Positions 32,602 through 42,272 are shown, counted from the stretch's first letter. The stretch: 64,000 bases of DNA from Arthrobacter sp. ERGS1:01 (GCF_001281315.1 NZ_CP012479.1:1612001-1676000); one strand, 5' to 3'. Numbers and translations: made by a program. Notes: generated by a model from the letters alone, not told the origin.

Positions 32602-33804
32602 ATGCTTTCGATTGGTCTCACGGGCGGCATCGCCTCCGGTAAATCCCTGCTGTCCACCCGGTTCCGCGCGTTGGGCGCCGTGGTCATCGACGCCGACAAG
32701 CTTGCCCGCGACGTCGTGGAACCCGGCACGGCCGGGCTCGCCGAGATCGTGGACGCTTTTGGCGACGGGATCCTGCTCCCGGACGGCTCGCTGGACCGGC
32801 CGGCGCTCGGTGCCCTGGTGTTCGCCGATTCCGGCAAGCGGGAAACCCTCAACGGGATCATCCACCCCCGGGTGCGCGCGGCCGCCGGGGAACTGAAGGC
32901 GGCGGCGTTGCCGGGGCAAATTGTTGTCCAGGACATTCCGTTGTTGGTGGAGACCGGGCAGGGCGCCGCCTTCCACCTCGTGGTGGTGGTGGACGCTCCC
33001 GCTGAGCAGCGCCTGGCCCGCATGGTGGCCAACCGGGGCATGAGCGAAAGCGATGCGCGCGCCCGCATGGCGGCCCAGGCAGGCGACGCCCAACGCTACG
33101 CCGCGGCCGACGTCGTCATCGCCAACGGCGGGGAGCCCGGCGACGCGATAGCCGCCATTGACGCGTTGTGGCGCGAACGGCTGGAACCCTTCGCCCAAAA
33201 CCTTGCGGAAGGCCGCCGGGCTCCGCAGCACGGGCCGGCGGTCATGGCGGCGCCGGATCCCTCCTGGCCCGCGCAAGCCTCCCGGCTCGCCGCCCGCATC
33301 AAACTCGCGGCTGGCGACACCGGCGTCGGGGTGGACCACATCGGGTCGACGTCGGTGGCCGGGCTTGCCGCCAAGGACATCATCGACCTGCAATTGCGGG
33401 TCAGGTCCCTGGCCGACGCCGATTCCGTGGCGGAAGCCCTGGCAGTCGCCGGCTTCCCCGCTTGCGACGGCGACTGGTGGGACACCGGCCACGACATCGC
33501 CGGGGGCAAGGCGGGGGAGCGGTGGGAGAAGCGCTTCCACAACGCCGCGGACCCCGGCCGTCCCGTGAACCTGCACGTGCGGGTTGACGGTTCCCCGGCG
33601 GCCCTGATGGCCGTTGCGTTCCGGGACTGGCTGCGCGCCGATTTCGGCGCCCGGGCCTCCTATGAGACGGTCAAGCGGGGTCTGGCCGCCGACCATGCCG
33701 GAGATTCGTCGACGGCCGGCTACGCCGAGGCGAAGGAGCCGTGGTTCGCGCGGATGGTGCCCGATCTGCGGGCGTGGATGGCGCGCACCGGCTGGAGAGC
33801 CTAA
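32602..33804 (+). CDS. coaE: Dephospho-CoA kinase fused to a GrpB/UPF0157 domain
   Basis: The first 200 residues are dephospho-CoA kinase, the last step of CoA synthesis. The P-loop is GLTGGIASGKS at 5-15 and DADKLARDVV follows. From about residue 213 the chain continues into a GrpB/UPF0157 nucleotidyltransferase-like domain (VDHIGSTSVAGLAAKDIIDLQL). This fusion is known from other actinobacteria, including mycobacteria, where the second domain assists folding. The ATG has AAGGTGGAGG just upstream. It ends at a strong terminator. Confidence 0.93.
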   Translation: MLSIGLTGGIASGKSLLSTRFRALGAVVIDADKLARDVVEPGTAGLAEIVDAFGDGILLPDGSLDRPALGALVFADSGKRETLNGIIHPRVRAAAGELKAAALPGQIVVQDIPLLVETGQGAAFHLVVVVDAPAEQRLARMVANRGMSESDARARMAAQAGDAQRYAAADVVIANGGEPGDAIAAIDALWRERLEPFAQNLAEGRRAPQHGPAVMAAPDPSWPAQASRLAARIKLAAGDTGVGVDHIGSTSVAGLAAKDIIDLQLRVRSLADADSVAEALAVAGFPACDGDWWDTGHDIAGGKAGERWEKRFHNAADPGRPVNLHVRVDGSPAALMAVAFRDWLRADFGARASYETVKRGLAADHAGDSSTAGYAEAKEPWFARMVPDLRAWMARTGWRA

Positions 33805-33808
33805 AAAA

Positions 33809-33839
33809 CAGGCACCCACCCCTGAAGGGTGGGTGCCTG
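33809..33839 (+). terminator. coaE terminator
   Basis: Perfect 13-base arms CAGGCACCCACCC and GGGTGGGTGCCTG enclose CTGAA. An A run precedes the hairpin, so it could also act on the convergent DUF4190 gene. Confidence 0.85.
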
Positions 33840-33898
33840 CATCATTGGTGCCGGGTGCCGCGGTGTTGGCAGTACCCGCGTCTGGTAGCTGCGACTGC

Positions 33899-34276
33899 CT
33901 AGTAGCTACCGTTGATGGTGGCGCCCGAGTTCATCAAGGCCACGATCGCAATGATGTAGAAGATGATGGCGATGACGCCGAGGATCGTGAAGATCCAGCC
34001 CAGGATCACGCCGACGTTGGCCAGCGTGTTGTTGAAGCCCGCCGCGCGCGACTTCTTCTTGGCAATGATGGAGACGATCAGGCCGGCGATCGAGCAGACA
34101 AAGCACAGGATGAAGCCGACGATGCCCAGAGTCTTGCCCGGGTCTTCGGCCGGGACGGCGTAACCGTACGGTGCGTTGGTGGCGTACGGTGACGCGGGTG
34201 CCGCGGGCTGGGTGAAGGAGGGCTGCTGGTACGGGGTGGGCTGGCCGTAGGGGTTTTCCGGGTTGTTCGATGACAT
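33899..34276 (-). CDS. DUF4190 domain membrane protein
   Basis: This 125-residue protein has a Pro/Tyr/Gln-rich cytoplasmic N-terminus (about 1-45) and two hydrophobic helices (about 49-70 and 85-115), as in DUF4190 proteins. The function is unknown. I start at the ATG at 34276 (MSSNNPENPYG). The longer frame from 34327 adds a His/Ile-rich segment encoded by a simple repeat and is unlikely. Confidence 0.8.
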   Translation of the reverse strand: MSSNNPENPYGQPTPYQQPSFTQPAAPASPYATNAPYGYAVPAEDPGKTLGIVGFILCFVCSIAGLIVSIIAKKKSRAAGFNNTLANVGVILGWIFTILGVIAIIFYIIAIVALMNSGATINGSY

Positions 34277-34441
34277 GCTGACCTCTGGTTCATGGTGGAT
34301 GACGATGACGATGACGTGATGATGCAAACCCTAGTTTTACATGCGGTGCGCTAACTCTCCGGCATATTTCACGGGGAGTCCTTCCCCTGGTGTTCTCGAT
34401 CATGTGTTCCAATCGGGGTCAACGGGGGTAGCGTTAACCGC

Positions 34442-36517
34442 ATGAGCCTTGCCCAAGAGATTAACCGCGTCGTCGCCCCGTTCGAGGTCATCAGCGAGTT
34501 CCAGCCCGCCGGCGACCAGCCCGCAGCCATCAAGGAGCTCACCGAACGGATCACCAACGGCGAGAAGGACATTGTGCTGCTGGGTGCCACCGGTACCGGT
34601 AAGTCCGCAACCACCGCCTGGCTGATCGAACAGGTGCAGCGGCCCACCCTCGTCATGGTGCAGAACAAGACGCTTGCCGCGCAGCTGGCCAACGAGTTCC
34701 GGGAACTGCTGCCCAACAACGCCGTCGAATACTTTGTGTCGTATTACGACTACTACCAGCCCGAGGCCTACGTGCCCCAGTCGGACACGTTCATCGAGAA
34801 GGACTCCTCGGTCAACGAGGAAGTCGAACGCCTGCGGCACTCGGCCACCAACGCCCTGCTGACCCGGCGCGACGTGATCGTGGTGGCCACGGTTTCCTGC
34901 ATTTACGGCCTGGGCACCCCGGAGGAGTATGTCTCCGGGATGGTGACGCTGAGCCGCGGCGCCACCATGAACCGCGACGACCTGCTGCGCAAATTCGTCA
35001 GCATGCAGTACACCCGCAACGACATCGACTTCCACCGCGGCACGTTCCGGGTGCGCGGGGACACCGTGGAAATCATCCCCATGTATGAGGAACAAGCCCT
35101 GCGGATCGAGTTCTTTGGCGATGAGATCGAGAACATCTACACCCTTCATCCGCTCACCGGACAGGTGATCCGCGAGGAGACGGAGATGTACGTGTTCCCG
35201 GCGTCGCACTATGTGGCCGGGCCCGAACGCATGGCGAAGGCCGTCAAGCGGATCGAGGATGAGCTGGCCGCGCGCACCAAGGAACTGGAGAGCCAAAACA
35301 AGCTCCTAGAGGCCCAGCGGCTGCGCATGCGCACCACCTATGACCTGGAAATGATGGAGCAGATGGGCTTCTGCAACGGCATCGAGAACTACTCGCGGCA
35401 CATTGACGGCCGCGAGCAGGGGAGCGCCCCGCACTGCCTCATCGACTACTTCCCCGACGACTTCCTGCTTGTCATCGACGAATCCCATGTGACGGTGCCC
35501 CAGATCGGCGCCATGTACGAGGGCGACATGTCCCGCAAGCGCACCCTGGTTGACCACGGCTTCCGGCTGCCCTCCGCCATGGACAACCGCCCGCTCAAAT
35601 GGGACGAGTTCCTGGACCGTGTGGGCCAGACCGTGTACCTCTCGGCCACGCCGGGCAAGTACGAACTCGGCAAGGCCGACGGTTACGTCCAGCAGATCAT
35701 CCGCCCCACGGGCCTGATCGACCCCGAGATCATCGTCAAACCCTCCAAGGACCAGATCAACGACCTTCTCGGCGAGATCCGGCTGCGCACCGCCAAGAAC
35801 GAACGCATCCTGGTCACCACCCTGACCAAGCGCATGGCCGAGGACCTCACCGACTACCTGGTGGGCAACGGCATCAAGGTCCAGTACCTGCACTCCGACG
35901 TCGACACGCTGCGCCGGGTGGAGCTGCTGCGCGAACTGCGCATGGGCGTCTTTGACGTGCTGGTGGGCATCAACCTGCTCCGTGAAGGCCTCGACCTTCC
36001 CGAAGTGTCGCTCGTAAGCATCCTGGACGCCGACAAGGAGGGCTTCCTGCGCTCGGGCACGTCCCTGATCCAGACCATTGGCCGTGCCGCCCGTAACGTC
36101 TCCGGGCAGGTGCACATGTATGCCGACAGGATCACCGCCTCGATGCAGTTCGCGATCGACGAGACCAACCGGCGCCGGGAAATCCAGGTCGCCTACAACA
36201 CCGAACGCGGCATCGACCCCCAGCCGCTGCGCAAGAAGATCGCCGACATCACCGACCAGCTTGCCAGGGAGGACGCCGACACCGCCGCCCTGCTGGAGGA
36301 CGCACGCACCAAGCGGGAGGGCGCCAAGTCCAAGGTCCGCAGCGACGGGCTGGCGGCACGCCCGGCCGGCGACCTGGTCAACCTGATCGAGGAGCTGACC
36401 GCACAGATGCACGGCGCCGCCGCCGACCTCCACTTCGAGCTGGCCGCACGGCTCCGGGACGAGGTGCAGGATTTGAAGAAGGAGCTGCGCCAGATGCGCG
36501 AGGCTGGCCACGCCTGA
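34442..36517 (+). CDS. uvrB: Excinuclease ABC subunit B
   Basis: UvrB is the damage-verifying helicase of nucleotide excision repair, 691 residues. Walker A is [11 protein letters not shown] at 48-58. The [11 protein letters not shown] beta-hairpin region follows. DESHVTV is the Walker B-like motif, and the C-terminal UVR motif ([26 protein letters not shown]) binds UvrC. It is transcribed alone; uvrA and uvrC lie 12-18 kb away. I saw no LexA box upstream. Confidence 0.97.
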   Translation: MSLAQEINRVVAPFEVISEFQPAGDQPAAIKELTERITNGEKDIVLLGATGTGKSATTAWLIEQVQRPTLVMVQNKTLAAQLANEFRELLPNNAVEYFVSYYDYYQPEAYVPQSDTFIEKDSSVNEEVERLRHSATNALLTRRDVIVVATVSCIYGLGTPEEYVSGMVTLSRGATMNRDDLLRKFVSMQYTRNDIDFHRGTFRVRGDTVEIIPMYEEQALRIEFFGDEIENIYTLHPLTGQVIREETEMYVFPASHYVAGPERMAKAVKRIEDELAARTKELESQNKLLEAQRLRMRTTYDLEMMEQMGFCNGIENYSRHIDGREQGSAPHCLIDYFPDDFLLVIDESHVTVPQIGAMYEGDMSRKRTLVDHGFRLPSAMDNRPLKWDEFLDRVGQTVYLSATPGKYELGKADGYVQQIIRPTGLIDPEIIVKPSKDQINDLLGEIRLRTAKNERILVTTLTKRMAEDLTDYLVGNGIKVQYLHSDVDTLRRVELLRELRMGVFDVLVGINLLREGLDLPEVSLVSILDADKEGFLRSGTSLIQTIGRAARNVSGQVHMYADRITASMQFAIDETNRRREIQVAYNTERGIDPQPLRKKIADITDQLAREDADTAALLEDARTKREGAKSKVRSDGLAARPAGDLVNLIEELTAQMHGAAADLHFELAARLRDEVQDLKKELRQMREAGHA

Positions 36518-36525
36518 GCTGCCTG

Positions 36526-36554
36526 TGCCCGGGCGGGTCTCGCCCGCCCGGGCA
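36526..36554 (+). terminator. uvrB terminator
   Basis: Perfect 12-base arms TGCCCGGGCGGG and CCCGCCCGGGCA enclose TCTCG, eight bases after the uvrB stop. Confidence 0.8.
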
Positions 36555-36610
36555 GTGCCTGGGAGGAAGCCGTGTCGACACCTGCCGGGAATCTCGGGTA
36601 CGCTTAATCC

Positions 36611-36709
36611 CAAGTAGGGGAGTATCCCAAGCGCTATACACGTCAACACGTGCGGCACCGTTGCCGCGCCGGGTGTAGCGGTCACCGTAAGGTGGCGGAG
36701 AGACTTATG
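36611..36709 (+). promoter_or_regulatory. Probable yybP-ykoY (Mn2+) riboswitch upstream of terC
   Basis: The leader has the conserved 5' element AAGTAGGGGAGTA and a 3' element GGAGAGACTT; AAGT (36612-36615) pairs with ACTT (36703-36706) to close the first helix. The segment between them has several stem-forming parts. TerC/Alx-type genes are typical targets of this Mn2+-sensing riboswitch class. The 3' end lies 30 bases before the terC start, so it may control translation or termination. I could not run a covariance model. Confidence 0.8.
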
Positions 36710-36738
36710 TCCCTTCGTGACGCCTTGAAAGGTGTTCA

Positions 36739-37761
36739 ATGCCTACTTTGCCCGTCTGGTTCGAGATCGGCTCCTTTGCCGTCTTGGGCATCATCCTGCT
36801 CGCCGACCTTTTGTTGGTCATGAAGCGCCCGCACATCCCCTCCATGAAGGAATCCGGCCTGTGGGTCGGCTTCTACGTGACCCTGGCGCTGATCTTCGCG
36901 GCCCTGCTGTTCGTATTCACGGGCCCCGAGTACGGCAGCCAGTTCGTGGCCGGCTGGGTCACCGAATACAGCCTGAGCATTGACAACCTGTTCGTGTTCA
37001 TCATCATCATGGCCCGCTTCGCCGTTCCCCGCGCCTACCAGCAGGGCGTGCTCATGGTGGGTATCGTGATCGCGCTGATCCTGCGCGGCATCTTCATCAT
37101 GGTGGGCGCCGTCGTCATTGAGCAGTTCAGCTGGATCTTCTACGTCTTCGGCGCCTTCCTGCTGTGGACCGCCTGGAAGCAGGCCACCGAGAAGCACGAC
37201 GACGCCGGCGAGGAACCCGCCAAGGACAACGCGATCATCCGGATTGTCCGCAAGTTCATCCCGATGACGGATCGCTACGACGGCACCAAGCTGCGCACCA
37301 AGATCGACGGCAAGAAGATCTTCACCCCCATGCTGGTCGTGTTCGTCACGATCGGCCTGACGGACCTGTTGTTCGCCGTTGACTCCATCCCGGCCATCTT
37401 CGGCCTGACCCAGAGCGCCTTCATCGTCTTCACGGCCAACATCTTCGCCTTGATGGGCCTGCGCCAGCTGTACTTCCTGCTCGGCGGCCTGATGGACCGG
37501 CTCGTCTACCTCAAGCACGCACTGTCCGTCATCCTGGCGTTCATCGGCATCAAGCTCGTCTTCCATGCCATGCACGTGAATGAACTGCCGTTCATCAACG
37601 GCGGCCACCCGATCCACTGGGTTCCGGACATCTCCACGTTCGCTTCGCTGGCCGTCATCCTCGGCACGCTCATCGTCGCCGTCGTCGCCAGCCTGCTGAG
37701 CCCGGCGGGCCGTGCCGCAGCCGCGGAGGCAAAGGCCGCCAAGGAAACCCTGGAGGCATAG
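36739..37761 (+). CDS. TerC-family membrane protein (Alx/YkoY-like)
   Basis: TerC proteins are multi-helix membrane proteins; several export or handle Mn2+. This one has 340 residues and about nine hydrophobic segments. Conserved segments are SIDNLFVFIIIMARF and LLFAVDSIPAIFGLTQSAFIVFTANIFALMGLRQLYFLLGG, with the acidic residues likely to bind metal. A GAAAGGTG ribosome site precedes the ATG by six bases. The probable Mn2+ riboswitch upstream supports a manganese role. It ends in a Ala/Lys-rich tail and a perfect palindrome. Confidence 0.88.
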   Translation: MPTLPVWFEIGSFAVLGIILLADLLLVMKRPHIPSMKESGLWVGFYVTLALIFAALLFVFTGPEYGSQFVAGWVTEYSLSIDNLFVFIIIMARFAVPRAYQQGVLMVGIVIALILRGIFIMVGAVVIEQFSWIFYVFGAFLLWTAWKQATEKHDDAGEEPAKDNAIIRIVRKFIPMTDRYDGTKLRTKIDGKKIFTPMLVVFVTIGLTDLLFAVDSIPAIFGLTQSAFIVFTANIFALMGLRQLYFLLGGLMDRLVYLKHALSVILAFIGIKLVFHAMHVNELPFINGGHPIHWVPDISTFASLAVILGTLIVAVVASLLSPAGRAAAAEAKAAKETLEA

Positions 37762-37768
37762 GCGGCAA

Positions 37769-37822
37769 AAATGGGTCTCGACAGGCTCGACCACCGGTGG
37801 TCGAGCCTGTCGAGACCCATTT
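37769..37822. repeat. Perfect 54-bp palindrome (REP-like), may act as terminator
   Basis: The two 27-base arms are exact complements with no loop; the core reads TCTCGACAGGCTCGACCACC and its complement. It lies between terC and the convergent hydrolase gene. A close variant (TCTCGACAAGCTCGACCACC) recurs at 62249-62317, so this is a dispersed repeat as well as a likely bidirectional terminator. Confidence 0.92.
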
Positions 37823-37836
37823 GCGTATGACGGGGC

Positions 37837-39129
37837 TTAGCCCTGCGGGGTGCGGACCTCGCTGAGCAGGCGCGCAAAGATGCCCTCGCCGTCGTCGGCA
37901 ATGCCGTCGTGGTGGAAGTCGGCGGTCTCCCAGACGTGCAGGCCCTGGACTGAGGCGGCGGTTGCGAGCGAGATGTCGCGGTCCACGTAGATGTCGTCCG
38001 AGTACACGGCGGCGGCCACGGGAACCGTGTTGCGGCCAAGCTGTTCGACGTCGTAGAGGGCGCCCCAGCCGTCCGTGCGGGCCGCGAGCAGTTCCGCCAG
38101 CTCACGCAGCGGCACCAGCGCCGGGTCCTGCTCGAAGTACCAGGGGTACACTGCCTCGCCGGTCAGCAGCGGCTCGGCCACGTCGGGGTGGAACTCCGGG
38201 CGCTCTGCCAGGACGCGGGCGGCGGCCCAGTTGCTGGCCTCGCCCTGGACGTAGATGGACTCGTGCATGACCGCATAGAGCGGGTTGGCCGCACGGCTCA
38301 CCTGAGCGGAAACCTGGGCCAGGAAGACGTCGGAGAGCCGGTCGCCGTCGGGCGTTGGGACAAACGCATCCTCCAGCAGGTAGTGGAGGGCGTCGATCCG
38401 GGTGTTGCCGCCAAAGTAGTTGCCCAGCATTTGGAGCCGTTCGGGGGTGAGGCGTTCACCCGTGGGGAGGTGCTCGCTCACCTTGACCACGTGGCGCATG
38501 AGCCGGGTGAAGAGCTCCCTGTCCTGCGGGTAGCGGGCAAAGTATTCGGCGTTGCGGGCCAGCAGGCGACCAAACGTTGCCTCGTAGACCTGGTCGGCCG
38601 GACCGGTCAGCGGTCCCAAACCGCCGGTGACCAGCACCTCCTTCAACCCCTCGGGGGCAAAAGAGAGGTACGTCAGGGCGCAGAAGCCGCCGTAGCTTTG
38701 GCCAAAGATGCTCCACGGGTCCGAGCCCAGCTCGCGGCGGATCAGCTCGGCGTCGGCCACGATATCGGTGGCGCGGAAGTGCGCGAGGTAATCGGCCTGC
38801 GCGGCAACGTCGCCCACGAGGGGCAGGGTCTGCCGCGAGGCGGGCGTGGAAAGCCCCGTGCCGCGCTGGTCCAGCATGAGGATCCGGAAGCTCTTGGCCG
38901 CCTCGCCCAGCCAGCCGCCGAGGCCCAGCGGCCGGTTGCCGCGACCGCCCGGGCCGCCCTGCAGGAACAACAGCCACGGCACCTTCTCGCCGCCCTTGGC
39001 CGGGTCGAAGAGCTCCCGGGCGAAGAGGGTGATGGCGGGACCGTCGGGGTTGGCGTGGTCAAGGGGGGCGCTGAACCAGTGGTCGCGCATGCCCACACCG
39101 CGGATGACGTACTTCTCACCGGCGCTCAC
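37837..39129 (-). CDS. Alpha/beta hydrolase, proline iminopeptidase-like (S33)
   Basis: This 430-residue hydrolase belongs to the S33/proline iminopeptidase group. The oxyanion segment FLQGGPGGRG is followed by LDQRGTGLSTP, and the nucleophile elbow GQSYGGFCAL holds the catalytic Ser. A candidate His lies in the C-terminal ETADFHHDGI. The GTG at 39129 overlaps the GNAT stop (GTGA), so the two are co-translated. The natural peptide or amide substrate is unknown. Confidence 0.85.
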   Translation of the reverse strand: MSAGEKYVIRGVGMRDHWFSAPLDHANPDGPAITLFARELFDPAKGGEKVPWLLFLQGGPGGRGNRPLGLGGWLGEAAKSFRILMLDQRGTGLSTPASRQTLPLVGDVAAQADYLAHFRATDIVADAELIRRELGSDPWSIFGQSYGGFCALTYLSFAPEGLKEVLVTGGLGPLTGPADQVYEATFGRLLARNAEYFARYPQDRELFTRLMRHVVKVSEHLPTGERLTPERLQMLGNYFGGNTRIDALHYLLEDAFVPTPDGDRLSDVFLAQVSAQVSRAANPLYAVMHESIYVQGEASNWAAARVLAERPEFHPDVAEPLLTGEAVYPWYFEQDPALVPLRELAELLAARTDGWGALYDVEQLGRNTVPVAAAVYSDDIYVDRDISLATAASVQGLHVWETADFHHDGIADDGEGIFARLLSEVRTPQG

Positions 39130-39638
39130 GCGCGGGCCTCCGAAGCGGCAGCTGCGGTGCCGCCGAAGGAACCCAGGGCCGCACCGTCCAGGCGGTACAC
39201 GTGCCAGCCGTCCATGGATTCGGCACCCAGCGATTTGTAGAAGTCGATGGCGGGGGTGTTCCAGTCCAGAACACTCCATTCCACCCGTGCATAGCCGCGT
39301 TCCACGGCGATCCCGGCCAGAGTGCGCAGCAGCGCCTTGCCGTGGCCGCCGCCGCGGGCCTCCGGGCGGACATACAGGTCCTCCAAGTGGATGCCGAGCT
39401 TGCCCTCCCACGTGGAGTAGTTCAGGAACCACAGGGCGAAGCCCGCGATGGGCTCGCCGGCCTCGGGGCTGTCCACCACGTGGACAAAGACCTGCGGGTT
39501 GTCGCCAAAGAGGGAGGCGTGGAGCATCTCCTCGGTGTTCTTCACGGCGTCCGGCTCTTTTTCATAGACGGCCAGGTCGTGGATCATGCCAAGGATGGCG
39601 GGGACATCGGCGGGTATCGCGGTTCGAATCAAACTCAT
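39126..39638 (-). CDS. GNAT acetyltransferase, diamine acetyltransferase-like
   Basis: This 170-residue GNAT protein resembles the spermidine/spermine (diamine) acetyltransferase group. The acetyl-CoA motif is LEDLYVRPEARGGGHGKALL, followed by VEWSVLDWNTPAIDFYKSLGA. The start is the ATG at 39638, but the ribosome site is weak. It overlaps the hydrolase gene, so acetylation and hydrolysis may act in one pathway. The substrate is not shown; small diamines or amino acids are possible. Confidence 0.82.
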   Translation of the reverse strand: MSLIRTAIPADVPAILGMIHDLAVYEKEPDAVKNTEEMLHASLFGDNPQVFVHVVDSPEAGEPIAGFALWFLNYSTWEGKLGIHLEDLYVRPEARGGGHGKALLRTLAGIAVERGYARVEWSVLDWNTPAIDFYKSLGAESMDGWHVYRLDGAALGSFGGTAAAASEARA

Positions 39639-39691
39639 GAAACGAGCTTATCCGTTGCCGCGCGCCCTTCAGTGCCCCGCCCCGCGCGCCG

Positions 39692-42229
39692 CTACATGCG
39701 GCTGAAGTCCTCCAGCACGACGACGGCGGAGCCGGCCTCGTTGGACGCCTCCAGGTCCACGGTGGCCGTGATCGACCAGTCGTGGTTGCCGTCCGGGTCC
39801 GCCAGCGTCTGGCGGACCTTCCAGGAATCGGCCGATTCGGTGATCTGCAGCAGGGCCGGGCCGCGGGCCGCCGGGCCCGCCTCGATGAACTCGTGCTCGT
39901 CCCAGTACGAGTCCAGCGCGTCGGCCCAGCGATCGGCACCCCAGCCATTGTCGCCGTCGAGCTCGCCCAACGCCTCGAAGTCGTCGTCGGCGGCAAGCTC
40001 CACCCGGCGGAACATCTCGTTGCGCACCATGACCCGGAACGCGCGGTGGTTGTCGGTCAGGCGCGGCGGCGTCGGTGGCAGCACGGATTCGGCGGCCGGT
40101 CCTTCGTCCTCGCCGTTGGTCATCTTCTCCCACTCGTCCAGCAGGCTGGAGTCCACCTGGCGGACCAGCTCGCCCAGCCAGGAGATGATGTCCTGTAGGT
40201 CCTCGCGCAGCGCATCCTGCGGAACCGTCTGGCGCAGCGCCTTGTAGGCGTCGGTCAGGTAGCGCAGCACGATCCCCTCGGAGCGGGCCAGCGAGTAGTA
40301 CTGGACGTACTCGCCAAAGTTCATGGCGCGTTCGTACAGGTCGCGGATGATCGATTTGGGGCTCAGCTCGAAGTCGCCCACCCACGGCGCGGCCTTCCGG
40401 TACACCTCGAACGCGCCAAACAACAGCTCGCCCAACGGCATCGCGTACGTGACCTCGTCGAGGATCGCCATGCGCTCGTCGTACTCGATGCCCTCGCTCT
40501 TCATGGCCGCGACCTTTTCGGTGCGGGCCCGCTTGAGCTGCGCTGCGAGGATCTGGCGCGGCTTTTCCAGCGTCGACTCGATGACCGAGATGACATCCAG
40601 GGCGTAGCTGGGGGATTCGGGATCCAGCAGTTCCAGGGCGGCCAGCGCAAAGGGGGAGAGCGGCTGGTTCAACGCAAAGTTCATCTGCAGGTGCATCGTG
40701 AGCCGGACCGTGCGGCCGTCGCTCTCCAGCTCGTCCGCGGGAATCCGCTCGATGATGCCGGCGCCCAGCAGCTCCCGGTAGATGCCCAGGGCCTTGCGGA
40801 TGAGCCGGCGCTGGGCGGCGGGGGACTCGTGGTTTTCCGTGAGCAGCTTCTTGGCGGCCGCGAAGGGGTCCCCGGGGCGTTCCAGCAGGTTCAGCAGCAT
40901 GGCGTGGGTGATGGTGAAGCTTGAGGTCAGCGGCTCGGGCACGGATTCGGCCAGCCTGTTGAACGTGGGCTCACCCCAGCTGACAAAGCCCTGCTGCGGC
41001 TTCTTCTTGACCACCTGGCGGAGCTTCTTCTGGTCGTCGCCGAACTTCGCGACCGCCTTCGCCATGGCCTTCGTGTTTTCAATGACGTGGTCCGGTGCCT
41101 GGACGATCACGGTTCCGGCCGTGTCGTAACCGGCCCGGCCGGCACGCCCGGCAATCTGCTGGAACTCGCGGACCTGCAGCACGCGGGTGCGGACGCCGTC
41201 GTACTTGCTCAGGGCGGTCAATAGCACGGTGCGGATGGGCACGTTGATGCCCACGCCCAGGGTGTCGGTGCCGCAGATGACCTTCAGCAGCCCGGCCTGG
41301 GCCAGCTGCTCCACGAGGCGCCGGTACTTGGGCAGCATGCCGGCGTGGTGCACGCCGATCCCGTGCCGCACCAGCCGGTTGAGGGTCTTGCCGAAGCCGG
41401 CGGAGAAACGGAAACCGGCGATCAGTTCGCCGATCTTGTCCTTTTCCTCCCGCGTGCACACGTTGACGCTCATCAGGTTCTGGGCCCTGTCGATGGCCTC
41501 GGCCTGGCTGAAGTGCACCACATAGACGGGCACCTGCTTCGTGGCGAGCAGTTCCTCCAGCGACTCGTGCACGCCGGTCTGGACGTAGTAGTAGTGCAGC
41601 GGGATGGGGCGTTCGCCGGAGGACACCGTGGTGGTGGTCCGGTTGGTCAGTTCCGTCAGCTCGCGTTCAAAGCGGCTCACGTCGCCCAGGGTGGCGCTCA
41701 TGAGCAGGAACTGCGACTGCGGCAGTTCCAGCAGCGGCAATTGCCAGGCCCAGCCGCGCTGCGGGTCGGCGTAGTAGTGGAACTCGTCCATGATGACGAC
41801 GCCGACGTCGGCGTTCTCGCCTTCCCGCAGCGCAATGTTCGCCAGGATCTCGGCCGTGCAGCAGATGATCGGGGCGTCCTGGTTCACGGAGGAGTCGCCG
41901 GTGACCATGCCGACGTTCTCGGCGCCGAAGATCTCGCACAGGGCGAAGAACTTTTCCGAGACCAGCGCCTTGATGGGGGCCGTGTAGTAGCTGGCCGCGC
42001 CGCGGGCCATGGCGTTGAAGTGCGCGGCAATCGCCACCATGGACTTGCCCGAGCCCGTGGGCGTGGACAGGATCACGTTGTTGCCGCTGACCAGTTCGAT
42101 CGCGGCGTCCTCCTGGGCGGGGTACAGCTCCAGGCCCCGGTCCATGGTCCATTCCAGGAACGCCTCCAGGACGTCGTCATCGCTGGAGGTTTTTGCATCG
42201 AGGCCGGAGAGTTGTTCAAGAAGATTCAT
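39692..42229 (-). CDS. DEAD/DEAH-box helicase with DUF3516 (Ski2-like)
   Basis: This 845-residue protein is a superfamily 2 helicase with the actinobacterial DUF3516 C-terminal region. Motif I is STPTGSGKS at 55-63, motif II is DEFH at 148-151, motif III MSATLGD, and motif VI QIAGRAGRAGYD. The C-terminal 450 residues are DUF3516. The GGGGGAACC ribosome site supports the ATG at 42229. RNA or DNA remodelling is expected, but the substrate is unknown. It is divergent from the methyltransferase by 43 bases. Confidence 0.87.
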   Translation of the reverse strand: MNLLEQLSGLDAKTSSDDDVLEAFLEWTMDRGLELYPAQEDAAIELVSGNNVILSTPTGSGKSMVAIAAHFNAMARGAASYYTAPIKALVSEKFFALCEIFGAENVGMVTGDSSVNQDAPIICCTAEILANIALREGENADVGVVIMDEFHYYADPQRGWAWQLPLLELPQSQFLLMSATLGDVSRFERELTELTNRTTTTVSSGERPIPLHYYYVQTGVHESLEELLATKQVPVYVVHFSQAEAIDRAQNLMSVNVCTREEKDKIGELIAGFRFSAGFGKTLNRLVRHGIGVHHAGMLPKYRRLVEQLAQAGLLKVICGTDTLGVGINVPIRTVLLTALSKYDGVRTRVLQVREFQQIAGRAGRAGYDTAGTVIVQAPDHVIENTKAMAKAVAKFGDDQKKLRQVVKKKPQQGFVSWGEPTFNRLAESVPEPLTSSFTITHAMLLNLLERPGDPFAAAKKLLTENHESPAAQRRLIRKALGIYRELLGAGIIERIPADELESDGRTVRLTMHLQMNFALNQPLSPFALAALELLDPESPSYALDVISVIESTLEKPRQILAAQLKRARTEKVAAMKSEGIEYDERMAILDEVTYAMPLGELLFGAFEVYRKAAPWVGDFELSPKSIIRDLYERAMNFGEYVQYYSLARSEGIVLRYLTDAYKALRQTVPQDALREDLQDIISWLGELVRQVDSSLLDEWEKMTNGEDEGPAAESVLPPTPPRLTDNHRAFRVMVRNEMFRRVELAADDDFEALGELDGDNGWGADRWADALDSYWDEHEFIEAGPAARGPALLQITESADSWKVRQTLADPDGNHDWSITATVDLEASNEAGSAVVVLEDFSRM

Positions 42230-42272
42230 GGTTCCCCCAGTCTACGGGCGGCGGCTGTGGCAGGATAACGCC

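Noticed and set aside
34277..34327. A longer DUF4190 start giving a His/Ile-rich leader.
   Set aside because: The extension is encoded by the GATGAC repeat and lacks a ribosome site; the ATG at 34276 gives a normal family start.
34380..34441. A LexA box before uvrB (TGTTCTCGATCATGTGTTCC region).
   Set aside because: It does not match TCGAAC-N4-GTTCGA at enough positions.
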